Source: Sphingomonas natans (GTDB lineage: Bacteria > Pseudomonadota > Alphaproteobacteria > Sphingomonadales > Sphingomonadaceae). Taken from it: a stretch of 64,000 nt of DNA. A program made the translations under genes and the position numbers. Where the stretch lies: positions 248,001 through 312,000 of the forward strand of contig NZ_JAUOTP010000002.1 in NCBI RefSeq assembly GCF_030546695.1, given 5' to 3'. Under the pieces are notes generated by a model. That model had not been told where the DNA came from. It did not search any database and saw only the letters and a program-made list of their open reading frames with translations. Positions 8,796-17,130 of the stretch are shown piece by piece. The number at the start of each line of letters is the position of its first letter. The stretch's first letter is position 1.

Positions 8796-9653
8796 TCAGG
8801 CGGGCCGCAGCGACTCGATGACGCCGCTGCCCGGATAGGCGACGAGCAGGTCGGCGCTGCCGGGAAGGCCCAGAACCGCCCCGTCCTCCACCATCCACAC
8901 CGTCCCGGCCTCGAAGGACTCGCCGTCGATCGTCCCGTCCTCGGCCAGCGGCACGAGCCACAAGGGCCGCCCGTCGCCCGGCAGCGATGTCTCGATCGCG
9001 CCGGTCCACCGCTCCAGCACGAAGGCGGGTCCGTCCGCGAGGATCTGGCGCCCGGGCGAAAGCTCGTGCGCCTTGTAGGGCGCGACATAGGGCACCGGAT
9101 CGCTCACCGCGATGCCGTCGGTCAGATGCAGCTCGCGCGCGCTGCCATAATCGTAGAGCCGATAGGTCAGGTCCACATTCTGCTGGACCTCGACCAGCGT
9201 CAGCCCGGGTCCGATCGCGTGGACGGTGCCGGCAGGCGTATAATAACTGTCGTCGCGCTTGACCGATTTCCAGTCGACCAGTTCCTCGATCGTCCCGTCG
9301 AGCGCCGAGGCGCGCAGCCGGTCGCGGCTCATCACCTCCATCGTGCCGATCGCGATCGAGGCGTGCGGATCGGCATCGAGCACCACCCACGCCTCATCCT
9401 TCCCGCGCGGATAGCCGCGCGCCTGCGCCGCCGCATCGTCGGGATGGACCTGGATCGAGAGGCGGTCGCTCGTGAACAGATATTTGATCAGCAGCTCCGG
9501 GCCGCCCTTCTCGCCGTCCTGCGCGCCCGGCACCTCGAACCAGATCTCGCCGACCGGATCGCCGCCCTCGGCGACGCTGTCGAAGGCCGGCCACAGGTCG
9601 CGACGCCCCCAGGGCTTCTCGACACGCTTCGTGGTCAATTTGGTGGCGGGCAT
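8796..9653 (-). CDS. manA: Class I mannose-6-phosphate isomerase
   Basis: This 285-residue type I phosphomannose isomerase interconverts fructose-6-phosphate and mannose-6-phosphate. The fold is a zinc cupin: LSIQVHPDD holds a metal-binding Gln/His pair, GKDEAWVVLDADP the Glu, and YTPAGTVHAIGPGLTLVE the late His and the signature loop. The length is like the short bacterial enzymes rather than the ~390-residue E. coli form. It lies 66 bases upstream of kpsS on the same strand and may share its transcript. Mannose-6-phosphate feeds GDP-mannose for surface glycans. Confidence 0.9.
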   Translation of the reverse strand: MPATKLTTKRVEKPWGRRDLWPAFDSVAEGGDPVGEIWFEVPGAQDGEKGGPELLIKYLFTSDRLSIQVHPDDAAAQARGYPRGKDEAWVVLDADPHASIAIGTMEVMSRDRLRASALDGTIEELVDWKSVKRDDSYYTPAGTVHAIGPGLTLVEVQQNVDLTYRLYDYGSARELHLTDGIAVSDPVPYVAPYKAHELSPGRQILADGPAFVLERWTGAIETSLPGDGRPLWLVPLAEDGTIDGESFEAGTVWMVEDGAVLGLPGSADLLVAYPGSGVIESLRPA

Positions 9654-9722
9654 CGCGGGCTCCGAACGGCAGGGGTGGCGTGATGGCGGAACGCATCATG
9701 CGGCCGAACGTCGGGAAAGGCG

Positions 9723-10430
9723 ATGACGTTCCTGACACCCGCTCGCCTGATCGCGCCGCTCGTCGCGATCGGGCTGTTGGCTCTGGTCTGGCTGCTTTTG
9801 CCCGGACCGCCGGGCCGCTCGGCCACGCTCGATCTGGGCGAGCCTATCGGCAGCGTCACGCACCGCCGGCTGGCCGGTCTCGGCGAAAGCGGAGCCTGCC
9901 GTGCCGCACTCGATCGTGCAGGGATCGCCTATCGCGCGATCCCGCCCCGCACCGCCCCCGATACATGCGCCTTCGATGACGGCATCGCCTGGCGCCCCGG
10001 CGGCGCGCGCGAGGCGCTGTACGCCCCGACCGCGCCAGCTCTGGCCTGTCCGTTGGCGGCGGGCCTTGCGCTGTGGGAATGGGATATCGTCCAGCCCGCC
10101 GCCGCGTCGCTTCTCGGCAGCCCCGTCGTGCGCATCGATCATTTCGGCAGCTTCGCCTGCCGCCGCATCTATGGGCGCGAGAGCGGCGCGTGGAGCCGGC
10201 ATGCCCGCGCGCAGGCGATCGACGTCGCCGGCTTCCGCCTCGCGGACGGCCGCCAGATCACCATCGCTGCGGACTGGAAAGGAGAAACACCCGAATCGCG
10301 CTTCCTCCATCGGGTGCGCGACGGCGGCTGCCGGGTTTTCGGCACGACGCTCTCGCCCGATTACAATGACGCGCACCGCGACCATCTTCATCTGGACGAG
10401 GGCGGGACGGTCTGGAGCCTTTGTCGGTAA
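9723..10430 (+). CDS. Extensin-like C-terminal domain protein, membrane-anchored
   Basis: The 235-residue protein has one N-terminal hydrophobic helix (LIAPLVAIGLLALVWLLL), so it is probably tethered or secreted. The remainder matches the extensin-like C-terminal (Extensin-like_C) domain of Alphaproteobacteria: conserved cysteines, SWSRHARAQAIDVAGF-like and AHRDHLHLDEG segments. HxxxxxxD and HxH resemble the zinc site of M15 peptidases, so peptidoglycan cleavage is possible but unproven. It is transcribed away from manA. The start ATG at 9723 immediately precedes the membrane helix. Confidence 0.83.
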   Translation: MTFLTPARLIAPLVAIGLLALVWLLLPGPPGRSATLDLGEPIGSVTHRRLAGLGESGACRAALDRAGIAYRAIPPRTAPDTCAFDDGIAWRPGGAREALYAPTAPALACPLAAGLALWEWDIVQPAAASLLGSPVVRIDHFGSFACRRIYGRESGAWSRHARAQAIDVAGFRLADGRQITIAADWKGETPESRFLHRVRDGGCRVFGTTLSPDYNDAHRDHLHLDEGGTVWSLCR

Positions 10431-10520
10431 TGCGCGCGAACAGCGCGATCAGGCCGGCGCTGCCCGCATCGATCGCCATGGATTGGCGATGATCAAATCA
10501 CCCCACTTGGGCGGCACGGA

Positions 10521-11069
10521 TCAATTCGGCAACGCGACCTCGACCTTGTCGACCCACTCCGGATAGAAGCAGGGCGCTCGGCTCGACCAGCCGGGCGCGG
10601 TCGCCGCGGCTTCACTGATCGACTGGAGCAAGGCCCGGCGCTTTTCCGGGTGCAAATGCGGCAGCGCCGCTGCAGCGCAGAACGCACCCGGCAGCCAGGG
10701 GCGGATCGATCCGCCGAGCAGCCGTTCGTACAGGAAGCGATAAGCGGCGAAGCTCGTGATGCGCCCTTGCCCGAGATCGAAGGCGGAGATCGTCACGAGC
10801 GGCGAGAAGAAAGGCTCCATCTGATCGAGCCCGCTGTCGTCGGGGATATGATCGCGGATATGATCGAGCCGGCAATAGATGCGCGACTGCGCCTTGATGC
10901 TCGCCGATTCGACAATATCGCGCGACCAGCGCGCGGTCGCGTCGCTCCGGCCGAGGCCGACATCCAGCGAGCGGCGGATGTACCGTTGCGTGGACGAGGG
11001 GAAGGTCGCGAATTCCTTGATCTCGGAGAGCGCCATCGCGCCATCCGCCGGTTTCATCTGCTGAGCCAT
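10521..11069 (-). CDS. Hypothetical protein, 182 aa
   Basis: No family is recognised. The protein is soluble-looking, with no signal peptide or membrane helix, and is mixed alpha/beta by composition. It starts MAQQMKPADG and has aromatic clusters around residues 115-130. The ATG at 11069 is preferred because GGGAG lies about seven bases upstream; a longer frame to 11108 exists without a better ribosome site. It stands alone, convergent with the extensin-like gene and downstream of the DnaA-box inverted repeat. Confidence 0.6.
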   Translation of the reverse strand: MAQQMKPADGAMALSEIKEFATFPSSTQRYIRRSLDVGLGRSDATARWSRDIVESASIKAQSRIYCRLDHIRDHIPDDSGLDQMEPFFSPLVTISAFDLGQGRITSFAAYRFLYERLLGGSIRPWLPGAFCAAAALPHLHPEKRRALLQSISEAAATAPGWSSRAPCFYPEWVDKVEVALPN

Positions 11070-11217
11070 CTCATGTCTCCCGCCAACAAGCCGCGAGGAA
11101 CCTGCCACGGAGATGGTATCCGGGCCGTTAACCGCGGGTGTCTTGGGACGAATGAATCACATACGGTGCTGCGATGCAACATTGCGTCGAAGGAATGACG
11201 GATTGGCGACCACTGTG

Positions 11218-11256
11218 TTGCGATCGCGCATCTGTGGATAAGATGCGCGATTGCAT
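11218..11256. promoter_or_regulatory. Long inverted repeat with a consensus DnaA box in its loop
   Basis: Arms at 11218-11232 and 11242-11256 are complementary at about 13 of 15 positions. The inner seven, GCGCATC and GATGCGC, are perfect. The nine-base centre, 11233-11241, is TGTGGATAA, the exact complement of the classical DnaA box TTATCCACA. It lies in the 226-base gap between two small minus-strand genes, upstream of the hypothetical gene starting at 11069. It could be a protein-binding site or a hairpin. No transcription role is demonstrated. Confidence 0.5.
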
Positions 11257-11295
11257 AATCTGGCCGGCAGAGGGAATTTCTGCCGGATTCCGTCG

Positions 11296-11541
11296 TCAGT
11301 GATGATCCGACGAGATCGCCGCTTCGGCCTCGGGATCGTAACCGGAGGACGGTGCGGGATCCTTGCCCTTGCCGGGCTGCGTGTTCGATGGCGCGTCCGA
11401 GGTCGGAAAGCTTTCGTCGAGCGCGATATCAAGCTTGGCATCCTCGTCACTCGGATCGCGCTGGAGCCGCTTGCTGTCGCTCGCATCGTTCGCGGGGCGG
11501 ATTTCGGTGGGTTCCGGGGTCTCGGTGGCGGGGTCGCTCAT
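11296..11541 (-). CDS. Small acidic disordered protein
   Basis: This 81-residue protein is rich in Asp, Glu, Ser, Pro and Thr and has no hydrophobic core, so it is probably intrinsically disordered. The central segment LDIALDESFPTSDAPS resembles a short motif repeatedly seen in small alphaproteobacterial proteins of unknown function. A clear AAGGAG ribosome site precedes the ATG at 11541. It is divergent from the S10 peptidase gene. No function can be assigned. Confidence 0.65.
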   Translation of the reverse strand: MSDPATETPEPTEIRPANDASDSKRLQRDPSDEDAKLDIALDESFPTSDAPSNTQPGKGKDPAPSSGYDPEAEAAISSDHH

Positions 11542-11688
11542 GACACTCTCCTTGTTGCCGGCTGTTCACGCACGACCGGCGACTCGAAGGGACCAACGCC
11601 CCGCCGATACGGCCGTTCCGCTCCGGAAACCTTGCCGCAACAGGGCCGCCGGGCCAGAAGCACGCTTTGCTCCCAGTCCGAGGCCGTC

Positions 11689-13170
11689 ATGCGCTCCTTT
11701 CTTCTCGCTTTGCTGCTCGCGCTGCCCGTGCCGGTGCTCGCCGCCAATCCCAAGCCGCCCGAGCCCGCCAAGGCGGACATCGCCCCCGCGCCGCTGTCGG
11801 CCGATCGCTCCGTCGCGCAGAGCGTCGTCATCGCCGGCGCCACGATCTCGTATCAAGCAACAGTCGGCACGCTTCCCCTGTTCGATGCCAAGGGCAAGAA
11901 GACCGGGGAGGTCGTGTATACCGCGTATGTCGTTCCCGGCCGCGGCCCGTCGCGCCCCGTCACCTTCGCCTTCAACGGCGGCCCGGGCGCGGCCTCGGCC
12001 TTCCTCAACTATGGCGCGATCGGCCCGAAACGCGTCCAGTTCGGCGCGCAGGGCGATGCCCCTTCGGACAGCGCGCAGGCGCGCGACAATGCCAATAGCT
12101 GGCTCGATTTCACCGATCTCGTCTTCATCGATCCGATCGGCACCGGCTATAGCCGCAGCCTGCTCGACGAGGCGGAAGCCAAGAAGACCTTCTTCACGCC
12201 CGACACCGACATCCACTATCTGTCGCGCATCGTCGCCGACTGGCTGACGAAAAACGGCCGGATGACGAGCCCCAAATATCTCGTCGGCGAAAGCTATGGC
12301 GGCTATCGCGTGCCGCGCCTCGCTTATTATCTCCAGAGCCAGCTCGGCGTCGGTCTCAGCGGCATCGTCATGGTCTCGCCCGCGCTCAGCATGACGACGC
12401 TGGACAGCGACGTGACCACCTTCGCGCCGCTGCGCTACATCACGAGCCTGCCGTCGATGGCGGCGGGGCAACTCGAACGACAGGGCAAGCTGACGGGTCC
12501 GGAGGCGCTGGCAGACGTGGAGGCCTATGCGCGCGGCGAATATGCGGTGGATCTGCTGCGCGGCCGATCGGATCCGCAGGCGATCGAGCGGATGACGGCG
12601 CGCGTCTCGGCTTATACCGGCCTGGATCCCAAGCTCGTCCGCCAGCTGCAGGGCCGGATCGAGATCCGCACCTTCCTGCGCGAGGCGCATCGCGATACCG
12701 CCGCGATCGGATCGATCTACGATTCGAACGTCACCGCCTTCGATCCCTATCCCGAATCGCCGGACAACAAGGCCAACGATCCCTTGCTCGATGCGATCGT
12801 GGCGCCCGTCACCGGCGCCGCCGTCGATCTGATGACGCGCACCGCGGGCTGGAAGATCGAGGCGCGTTACAATCTGCTGTCCTACGATGTCGGCAATGCC
12901 TGGGATCGCCAGGCCAATCGGGACGAGGCGATCGCCGATTTGCGCAAGGCGATCGCGGTCGATCCGAAGATGGCGGTGCTGATCGCACACGGGATGGACG
13001 ATCTGTCCTGCCCCTATTTCGTGAGCCGGCTCGTCATCGATCAGATGCCGACATTCGGCCGCGCGAACCGCGTCCAGCTCGCGCTCTATCCGGGCGGCCA
13101 CATGTTCTACAGCCGCGCCGACAGCGGCGCGGCCTTCCGCAAGACCGCGCTGGGCCTCTATCGCCCCTGA
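11689..13170 (+). CDS. Secreted serine carboxypeptidase, peptidase family S10
   Basis: The protein has 493 residues with a signal peptide (SFLLALLLALPVPVLAA). The alpha/beta-hydrolase serine carboxypeptidase motifs are present: FAFNGGPGAAS for the oxyanion hole, GESYGGYRVP with the nucleophile Ser, the acid in GMDDLSCP and the His in YPGGHMFY. S10 enzymes remove C-terminal residues at acidic pH; bacterial members are periplasmic or outer-surface. The ATG at 11689 begins the signal peptide directly; upstream in-frame sequence overlaps the divergent small gene and has no secretion signal. It is monocistronic by spacing. Confidence 0.88.
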   Translation: MRSFLLALLLALPVPVLAANPKPPEPAKADIAPAPLSADRSVAQSVVIAGATISYQATVGTLPLFDAKGKKTGEVVYTAYVVPGRGPSRPVTFAFNGGPGAASAFLNYGAIGPKRVQFGAQGDAPSDSAQARDNANSWLDFTDLVFIDPIGTGYSRSLLDEAEAKKTFFTPDTDIHYLSRIVADWLTKNGRMTSPKYLVGESYGGYRVPRLAYYLQSQLGVGLSGIVMVSPALSMTTLDSDVTTFAPLRYITSLPSMAAGQLERQGKLTGPEALADVEAYARGEYAVDLLRGRSDPQAIERMTARVSAYTGLDPKLVRQLQGRIEIRTFLREAHRDTAAIGSIYDSNVTAFDPYPESPDNKANDPLLDAIVAPVTGAAVDLMTRTAGWKIEARYNLLSYDVGNAWDRQANRDEAIADLRKAIAVDPKMAVLIAHGMDDLSCPYFVSRLVIDQMPTFGRANRVQLALYPGGHMFYSRADSGAAFRKTALGLYRP

Positions 13171-13216
13171 CAGGGCGCGACGATCATCCCGCCTCGCCGG
13201 GCGGGATGACGTGGCT

Positions 13217-13588
13217 CTAGCCCTTCTTGGGAAACAATCTCGCCAGCACCGTCTCGGCGACTCCGCCGAGCGCGGCTGCCAACGCATCCTGCCCGGCCGA
13301 TCCCTTGGCCGCATCCGGCTTATCCGCGCTGGCCGTAGTCTTGGGCGCAGGCTTTCCCTTTGCGCGCTTGGCGCTGATCGCCGCCTGCGCCGCGGTCGCC
13401 GCGATCGACAGCCCAACCGCGATCGCCTCGCGCCCGGCCGGGGAGTTCGCCGCCGCGACCAGCTTCGCGCCGGCCTCGCGCAATTCCTCGACGATTCCCG
13501 CGGCGCTCGCCGCCTCGGGCGCGGCCTTGGCCTTCTTGTGACCCTTGGCCTTGCCGCTCTTGCCGGCCTTCTTCGCCTTGTCGCCCAT
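13217..13588 (-). CDS. Lys/Ala-rich small basic protein
   Basis: This 123-residue protein has a strongly basic N-terminal tail (DKAKKAGKSGKAKGHKKAK), a central alanine-rich helix-prone segment (GREAIAVGLSIAATAAQAA) and a second Lys/Pro/Ala linker before a short C-terminal helix ending LFPKKG. The composition recalls histone-H1-like or phasin-like proteins, but no signature is decisive. The ATG at 13588 is chosen because upstream in-frame residues look like non-coding translation. It is convergent with the S10 peptidase gene. Confidence 0.6.
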   Translation of the reverse strand: MGDKAKKAGKSGKAKGHKKAKAAPEAASAAGIVEELREAGAKLVAAANSPAGREAIAVGLSIAATAAQAAISAKRAKGKPAPKTTASADKPDAAKGSAGQDALAAALGGVAETVLARLFPKKG

Positions 13589-13650
13589 CGCGTGTCCGCC
13601 TCTGTACTGTCTGGCCAAGATAAGACACTCGCGACGCCACGCAATGCCCG

Positions 13651-14079
13651 TCATCTGCCCGAGCGCGGCACCGCCTGCGCGCCCGGCTGCGGCATATCCA
13701 CCGTCACCCCGACGTCGGCCCACGGCACCTTGCCGTCGACATAGACCTGGATCGAGGGCGGCGGAAAATCGGGATCGCCGAACGCGCCGACCGGGATGCT
13801 AACCGTCCCCGCGCGCATCGCGACGCGATAAAGAACCGTCGCCCCACAGTCGGGGCACAGCTCATATTCGATCGGGTTGCCGCTATCGCCGATCCGCGAC
13901 CAAGTCTTCGAGATCCCCTCCTGCCGCACCGCCGCCGCTGGCCATGTCGTGTTCCACGCAAACGCGCTCCCCGTGCGCGCCCGGCACGCCGCGCAATGGC
14001 AGATCGAATTGCGGATCGGCTCGCCGGCGGCATACGCCTTGAGCTGCCCGCAGCGACAACTCGCGGTCCGTTCGGTCAT
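13651..14079 (-). CDS. GFA/CENP-V domain protein
   Basis: This 142-residue protein belongs to the glutathione-dependent formaldehyde-activating (GFA) fold. The zinc cysteines appear in order: SCRCGQLKA, CHCAACRARTGSAF and YELCPDCGATV. The prototype Gfa binds glutathione and zinc, but most small relatives have no known substrate. GGAGGTGG lies just upstream of two adjacent ATGs; 14079 has the better spacing. It is on the same strand as the basic protein gene but separated from it by 62 bases. Confidence 0.85.
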   Translation of the reverse strand: MTERTASCRCGQLKAYAAGEPIRNSICHCAACRARTGSAFAWNTTWPAAAVRQEGISKTWSRIGDSGNPIEYELCPDCGATVLYRVAMRAGTVSIPVGAFGDPDFPPPSIQVYVDGKVPWADVGVTVDMPQPGAQAVPRSGR

Positions 14080-14098
14080 CATCCACCTCCGTTCGTCC

Positions 14099-14190
14099 CG
14101 AGCGTAGTCGAGAGCCCGTGCCAAGTGTCCCGGCTTCTCGACTACGCTCGAAGCCTAGCCAGGCTCTCGACTTCGCTCGACACGAGCGGA
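14099..14190. repeat. Interspersed palindromic repeat, family C
   Basis: The 15-base arms CGAGCGTAGTCGAGA (14099-14113) and TCTCGACTACGCTCG (14136-14150) are perfect reverse complements. A related half element, CTCTCGACTTCGCTCG, follows at 14164-14179. A diverged copy is at 44826-44905. The element lies between the divergent GFA and ppx genes. Such CGAxxxxxGTCGAGA palindromes are scattered through sphingomonad genomes. Confidence 0.7.
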
Positions 14191-14295
14191 TTGTGAAGTC
14201 CCCTCTGCGCGCGCGCCACTTGCCCCACCCCCGACACGCCACTAGGCTTGCCCCCAAGTACCGGCGGCGCCTCGCCACCGGCGAACCATAAGAGC

Positions 14296-15360
14296 ATGTC
14301 GATGGCAGAGCGGTCGCAGCAGGCGGCGCCTCGGCCGGCCGCGGGCGGTCGGGCCCCGGGCATATCGCCCCGACGCACCCGCGCCTGGCCGCAGCGGCAC
14401 ACCTATGCCGCGCTCGATCTCGGCACCAACAATTGTCGCCTGCTCATCGCCCGCCCCGAAGGTGACGGCTTCGTCGTCGTCGATGCCTTCTCGCGCATTG
14501 TCCGCCTCGGCGAAGGCCTCGCCGCCACCGGCCGTCTGAGCGATGCGGCGATGGACCGCGCGGTCGAGGCGCTCGCCATCTGCGCGGAAAAGCTCAAGCG
14601 CCGCCACGTGACTTTGGTCCGCTCGGTCGCGACCGAAGCCTGCCGCCGCGCCACCAACGGCGCCGATTTCATCGGCCGCGTCGCCCGGGAGACCGGCATC
14701 CGCCTCGAGATCATCACCGCCGAACAGGAAGCGCGTCTGGCCGTCATCGGCTGCCATGCCTTGCTGGAGCCCGGCGACGGCCCCGCTTTGGTCTTCGATA
14801 TCGGCGGCGGCTCCACCGAACTCGTCCTGCTCGCCGAGGGCGACGCGCCCGTGCCCGAGGTCGAGGACTGGTTCAGCGCGCCGTGGGGCGTCGTCTCATT
14901 ATCCGAAAGCGAGCCGCATGTCGGCGCGAACGAAGCCGAGCTGCGCATCGCTTATGCGCGAATGAAGCAGCGCGCGACCGACGCCTTCGCCCCCTTCGCC
15001 GCGCGCCTCGTCGCCGCCGCCAAACGCCCCGGCCGCCTGCTCGGCACGTCGGGCACGGTGACGACGCTCGCCAGCCTCCACCTCGATCTGCCGAGCTATG
15101 ATCGCAAGAAGATCGACGGGCTGATCGTCGCCTCGGACGATCTGCGCGCGGTCAATCACCGCCTCGCCGGCCTGTCGATCGACGAACGCGCGACCTTGCG
15201 CTGCATCGGCACCGAGCGCGCCGATCTCGTCGTCGCCGGCTGCGCGATCCTAGAGGCGATCCTCGATCTGTGGCCGGCCGAGCGCCTCTCGGTCGCGGAT
15301 CGCGGCATCCGCGAGGGCATCTTGCGCGGGCTGATGGCCGCCGATGCGGTGCCGGCATGA
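14296..15360 (+). CDS. ppx: Ppx/GppA family phosphatase
   Basis: This 354-residue member of the exopolyphosphatase/guanosine pentaphosphatase family has an actin-like ATPase fold. The phosphate-1 motif is ALDLGTNNCRLLIA and the phosphate-2 motif FDIGGGSTELVLL; LRSVATEACRRATNG-like and LGTSGTVTTLAS segments follow in the usual order. Only the N-terminal two-lobe core is present, without the HD-like C-terminal domain of E. coli Ppx, as in many Alphaproteobacteria. The ATG at 14296 is chosen over upstream codons in poor context. The stop overlaps the rlmE start (ATGA), so the genes are coupled. Confidence 0.88.
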   Translation: MSMAERSQQAAPRPAAGGRAPGISPRRTRAWPQRHTYAALDLGTNNCRLLIARPEGDGFVVVDAFSRIVRLGEGLAATGRLSDAAMDRAVEALAICAEKLKRRHVTLVRSVATEACRRATNGADFIGRVARETGIRLEIITAEQEARLAVIGCHALLEPGDGPALVFDIGGGSTELVLLAEGDAPVPEVEDWFSAPWGVVSLSESEPHVGANEAELRIAYARMKQRATDAFAPFAARLVAAAKRPGRLLGTSGTVTTLASLHLDLPSYDRKKIDGLIVASDDLRAVNHRLAGLSIDERATLRCIGTERADLVVAGCAILEAILDLWPAERLSVADRGIREGILRGLMAADAVPA

Positions 15361-16046
15361 GCCGCGGCGGATCCGGCGGCAAGCAGCGCGTCAAGACCGC
15401 GCGCGGGCGCTCAGCCTCATCGGTGCGCTGGCTCGAACGCCAGCTCAACGACCCCTATGTGAAGAAGGCGCAGGCGGACGGCTATCGCAGCCGCGCCGCT
15501 TATAAGTTGCTCGAGCTCGACGAGCGCTTCGGCCTCATCAAGGGCACGCACCGCGTCCTCGATCTCGGGCTGGCGCCCGGCGGCTGGAGCCAGGTCGTGC
15601 GCCGCCTCAATCCGCAGGCGACAATCGTCGGCATCGATCTCCTCCCCGTCGATCCGATCGACGGGGTCACGATCCTGCTGATGGATTTCATGGACGAAGA
15701 CGCCCCCGCACGCCTCGCCGAGGCGCTGGGCGGCAAGGCCGATCTCGTCTTGTCGGACATGGCCGCCAACACGGTCGGCCACCAGCAGACCGATCATCTG
15801 CGCACGATGGCCCTAGTCGAGGCGGGTGCCGATTTCGCCGGCGAGATCCTCAATCCCGGCGGCGCTTACGTCGCCAAGGTCCTCGCCGGCGGCGCCGACC
15901 ACGGCCTCGTCGCGCTGCTCAAGCGCATGTTCACGACCGTGAAGCACGCCAAGCCGCCCGCCAGCCGCAAGGATTCGTCCGAATGGTATGTGATCGCGCA
16001 AGGGTTCAAGGGCCTCGCCCCGAAGCCGGACGCCGAGGCCGAATAA
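15357..16046 (+). CDS. rlmE: 23S rRNA 2'-O-methyltransferase RlmE (FtsJ)
   Basis: This 229-residue FtsJ-type methyltransferase modifies U2552 of 23S rRNA in the A-loop. The SAM motif is VLDLGLAPGGWSQV, followed by GIDLLPVDPI and LVLSDMAANTVGHQ. The catalytic K-D-K-E set fits Lys in SRAAYKLLEL, Asp in LSDMA, Lys in YVAKVLAGG and Glu in DSSEWYVIAQGFKG. A basic N-terminal tail precedes the core. Its ATG overlaps the ppx stop by four bases. Confidence 0.93.
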   Translation: MSRGGSGGKQRVKTARGRSASSVRWLERQLNDPYVKKAQADGYRSRAAYKLLELDERFGLIKGTHRVLDLGLAPGGWSQVVRRLNPQATIVGIDLLPVDPIDGVTILLMDFMDEDAPARLAEALGGKADLVLSDMAANTVGHQQTDHLRTMALVEAGADFAGEILNPGGAYVAKVLAGGADHGLVALLKRMFTTVKHAKPPASRKDSSEWYVIAQGFKGLAPKPDAEAE

Positions 16047-16064
16047 GCGGCGGCGGCTGTGCGC

Positions 16065-16574
16065 TCAGCGAAGCGCCAGCACATCGCCCTCGATCGAGAC
16101 GCTGCGGAAACGCTCGAGCATGCTCTGGCCCATCAGGCCGAGCCCGTCGCCGCCCGGCACGATCATCGCCGGCACGTCCGCGAACGTCTGCCCGCCGATG
16201 TCGATGCGGTCGATCGTCGCCCGCGCCATGCGCACGACCCCCGAACTCGTCTGCAGCCGCCCATCGAACGCGAAATCGTCGACCTTCACGCCCATGCGCC
16301 GCGCCTCGCGCGCCGAAAGCATGATCGCGCTCGCGCCCGTATCGACGAGCAAGCGCACGCGATGGCCGTTGATGTTCACCGTCGCGTAGAAGAAGCCGTC
16401 GTCGCTGCGCTCCAGCCGCTGTCCGTCATTGGCGGGCGGGGCCGGTGCCAGATCGGGCGTCGTCTCGCGCACCGGCGCGGCATGCTGCGTCGCGCCGAGC
16501 GTATACGCGGTCGGCACGACGGCGGTCAGCAGCGACGCGACGCCCGCGACGGTCAATCCTAGATGGCCGGGCAT
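16065..16574 (-). CDS. Retropepsin-like aspartyl protease, membrane-anchored
   Basis: The 169-residue protein has an N-terminal hydrophobic anchor and a linker, then a single-lobe clan AA aspartyl protease domain of the TIGR02281 type. The active site is LLVDTGASAIMLS, followed by a flap region and the hydrophobic-hydrophobic-Gly element GLGLMGQSMLERF. Such proteins act as dimers in the periplasm; their targets are mostly unknown. GGGAGG six bases upstream supports the ATG at 16574. It is convergent with rlmE. Confidence 0.87.
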   Translation of the reverse strand: MPGHLGLTVAGVASLLTAVVPTAYTLGATQHAAPVRETTPDLAPAPPANDGQRLERSDDGFFYATVNINGHRVRLLVDTGASAIMLSAREARRMGVKVDDFAFDGRLQTSSGVVRMARATIDRIDIGGQTFADVPAMIVPGGDGLGLMGQSMLERFRSVSIEGDVLALR

Positions 16575-16605
16575 GACCACCCTCCCGCTTGCCGCCGGAG
16601 CGCGC

Positions 16606-17130
16606 CTAGCCGATCCACGAGAACCATCCGAAGAAGAGCGCGATCGGGGGCACCCAGCAGATCAGGCCACCGACGAGCAGCAGCAGGACGCGCATCCGCG
16701 CCGACCATTGCTCGATCTCGGGATCGACGAAGAGCGCTCTTTCGCGCTCGGTCCAGGGCTGGTGAACGACCGGCGGCGCGAGATTCGAGCGCGCGCCGAA
16801 CTCGCCCCACACGATCTTGGTGCGCTGAAGCTTGCGATGGACCTGGCGCGGATCCAGCCGCCGCTCGAACGTGCAATCGTAAAAGATTCCGTCGCGGCAG
16901 ACGACGGTGGCATATTGCTCGCCAATATCGCCGATCTCGATCATCACGCGCGCGCCTTGCGGCATGGCATCGTGAGACTCGATGACCACACCATCCGGCG
17001 ACAAAGCGTGGACGACGACGGGATGGACAAGATCGGATGCGCCGTTGATCTGCGCGGCGATCCGCGTGCGACGCTGCGGCACCGGCGAAAAGGTCTCGCG
17101 CTCTTCGCGGACCAAAGCATTGAAGGCCAT
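16606..17130 (-). CDS. PilZ-like domain protein with C-terminal membrane helix
   Basis: This 174-residue protein has an N-terminal PilZ-like beta-barrel (about 15-110): PQRRTRIAAQ at the arginine-motif position, then LSPDGVVIES at the second motif. Neither is canonical RxxxR or (D/N)xSxxG, so c-di-GMP binding is doubtful. The C-terminus has a hydrophobic hairpin (LLLLVGGLICWVPPIALFFGW). An unusually long AT-rich leader with CtrA-like sites lies upstream. Related sphingomonad PilZ proteins exist; the function here is not known. Confidence 0.68.
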   Translation of the reverse strand: MAFNALVREERETFSPVPQRRTRIAAQINGASDLVHPVVVHALSPDGVVIESHDAMPQGARVMIEIGDIGEQYATVVCRDGIFYDCTFERRLDPRQVHRKLQRTKIVWGEFGARSNLAPPVVHQPWTERERALFVDPEIEQWSARMRVLLLLVGGLICWVPPIALFFGWFSWIG

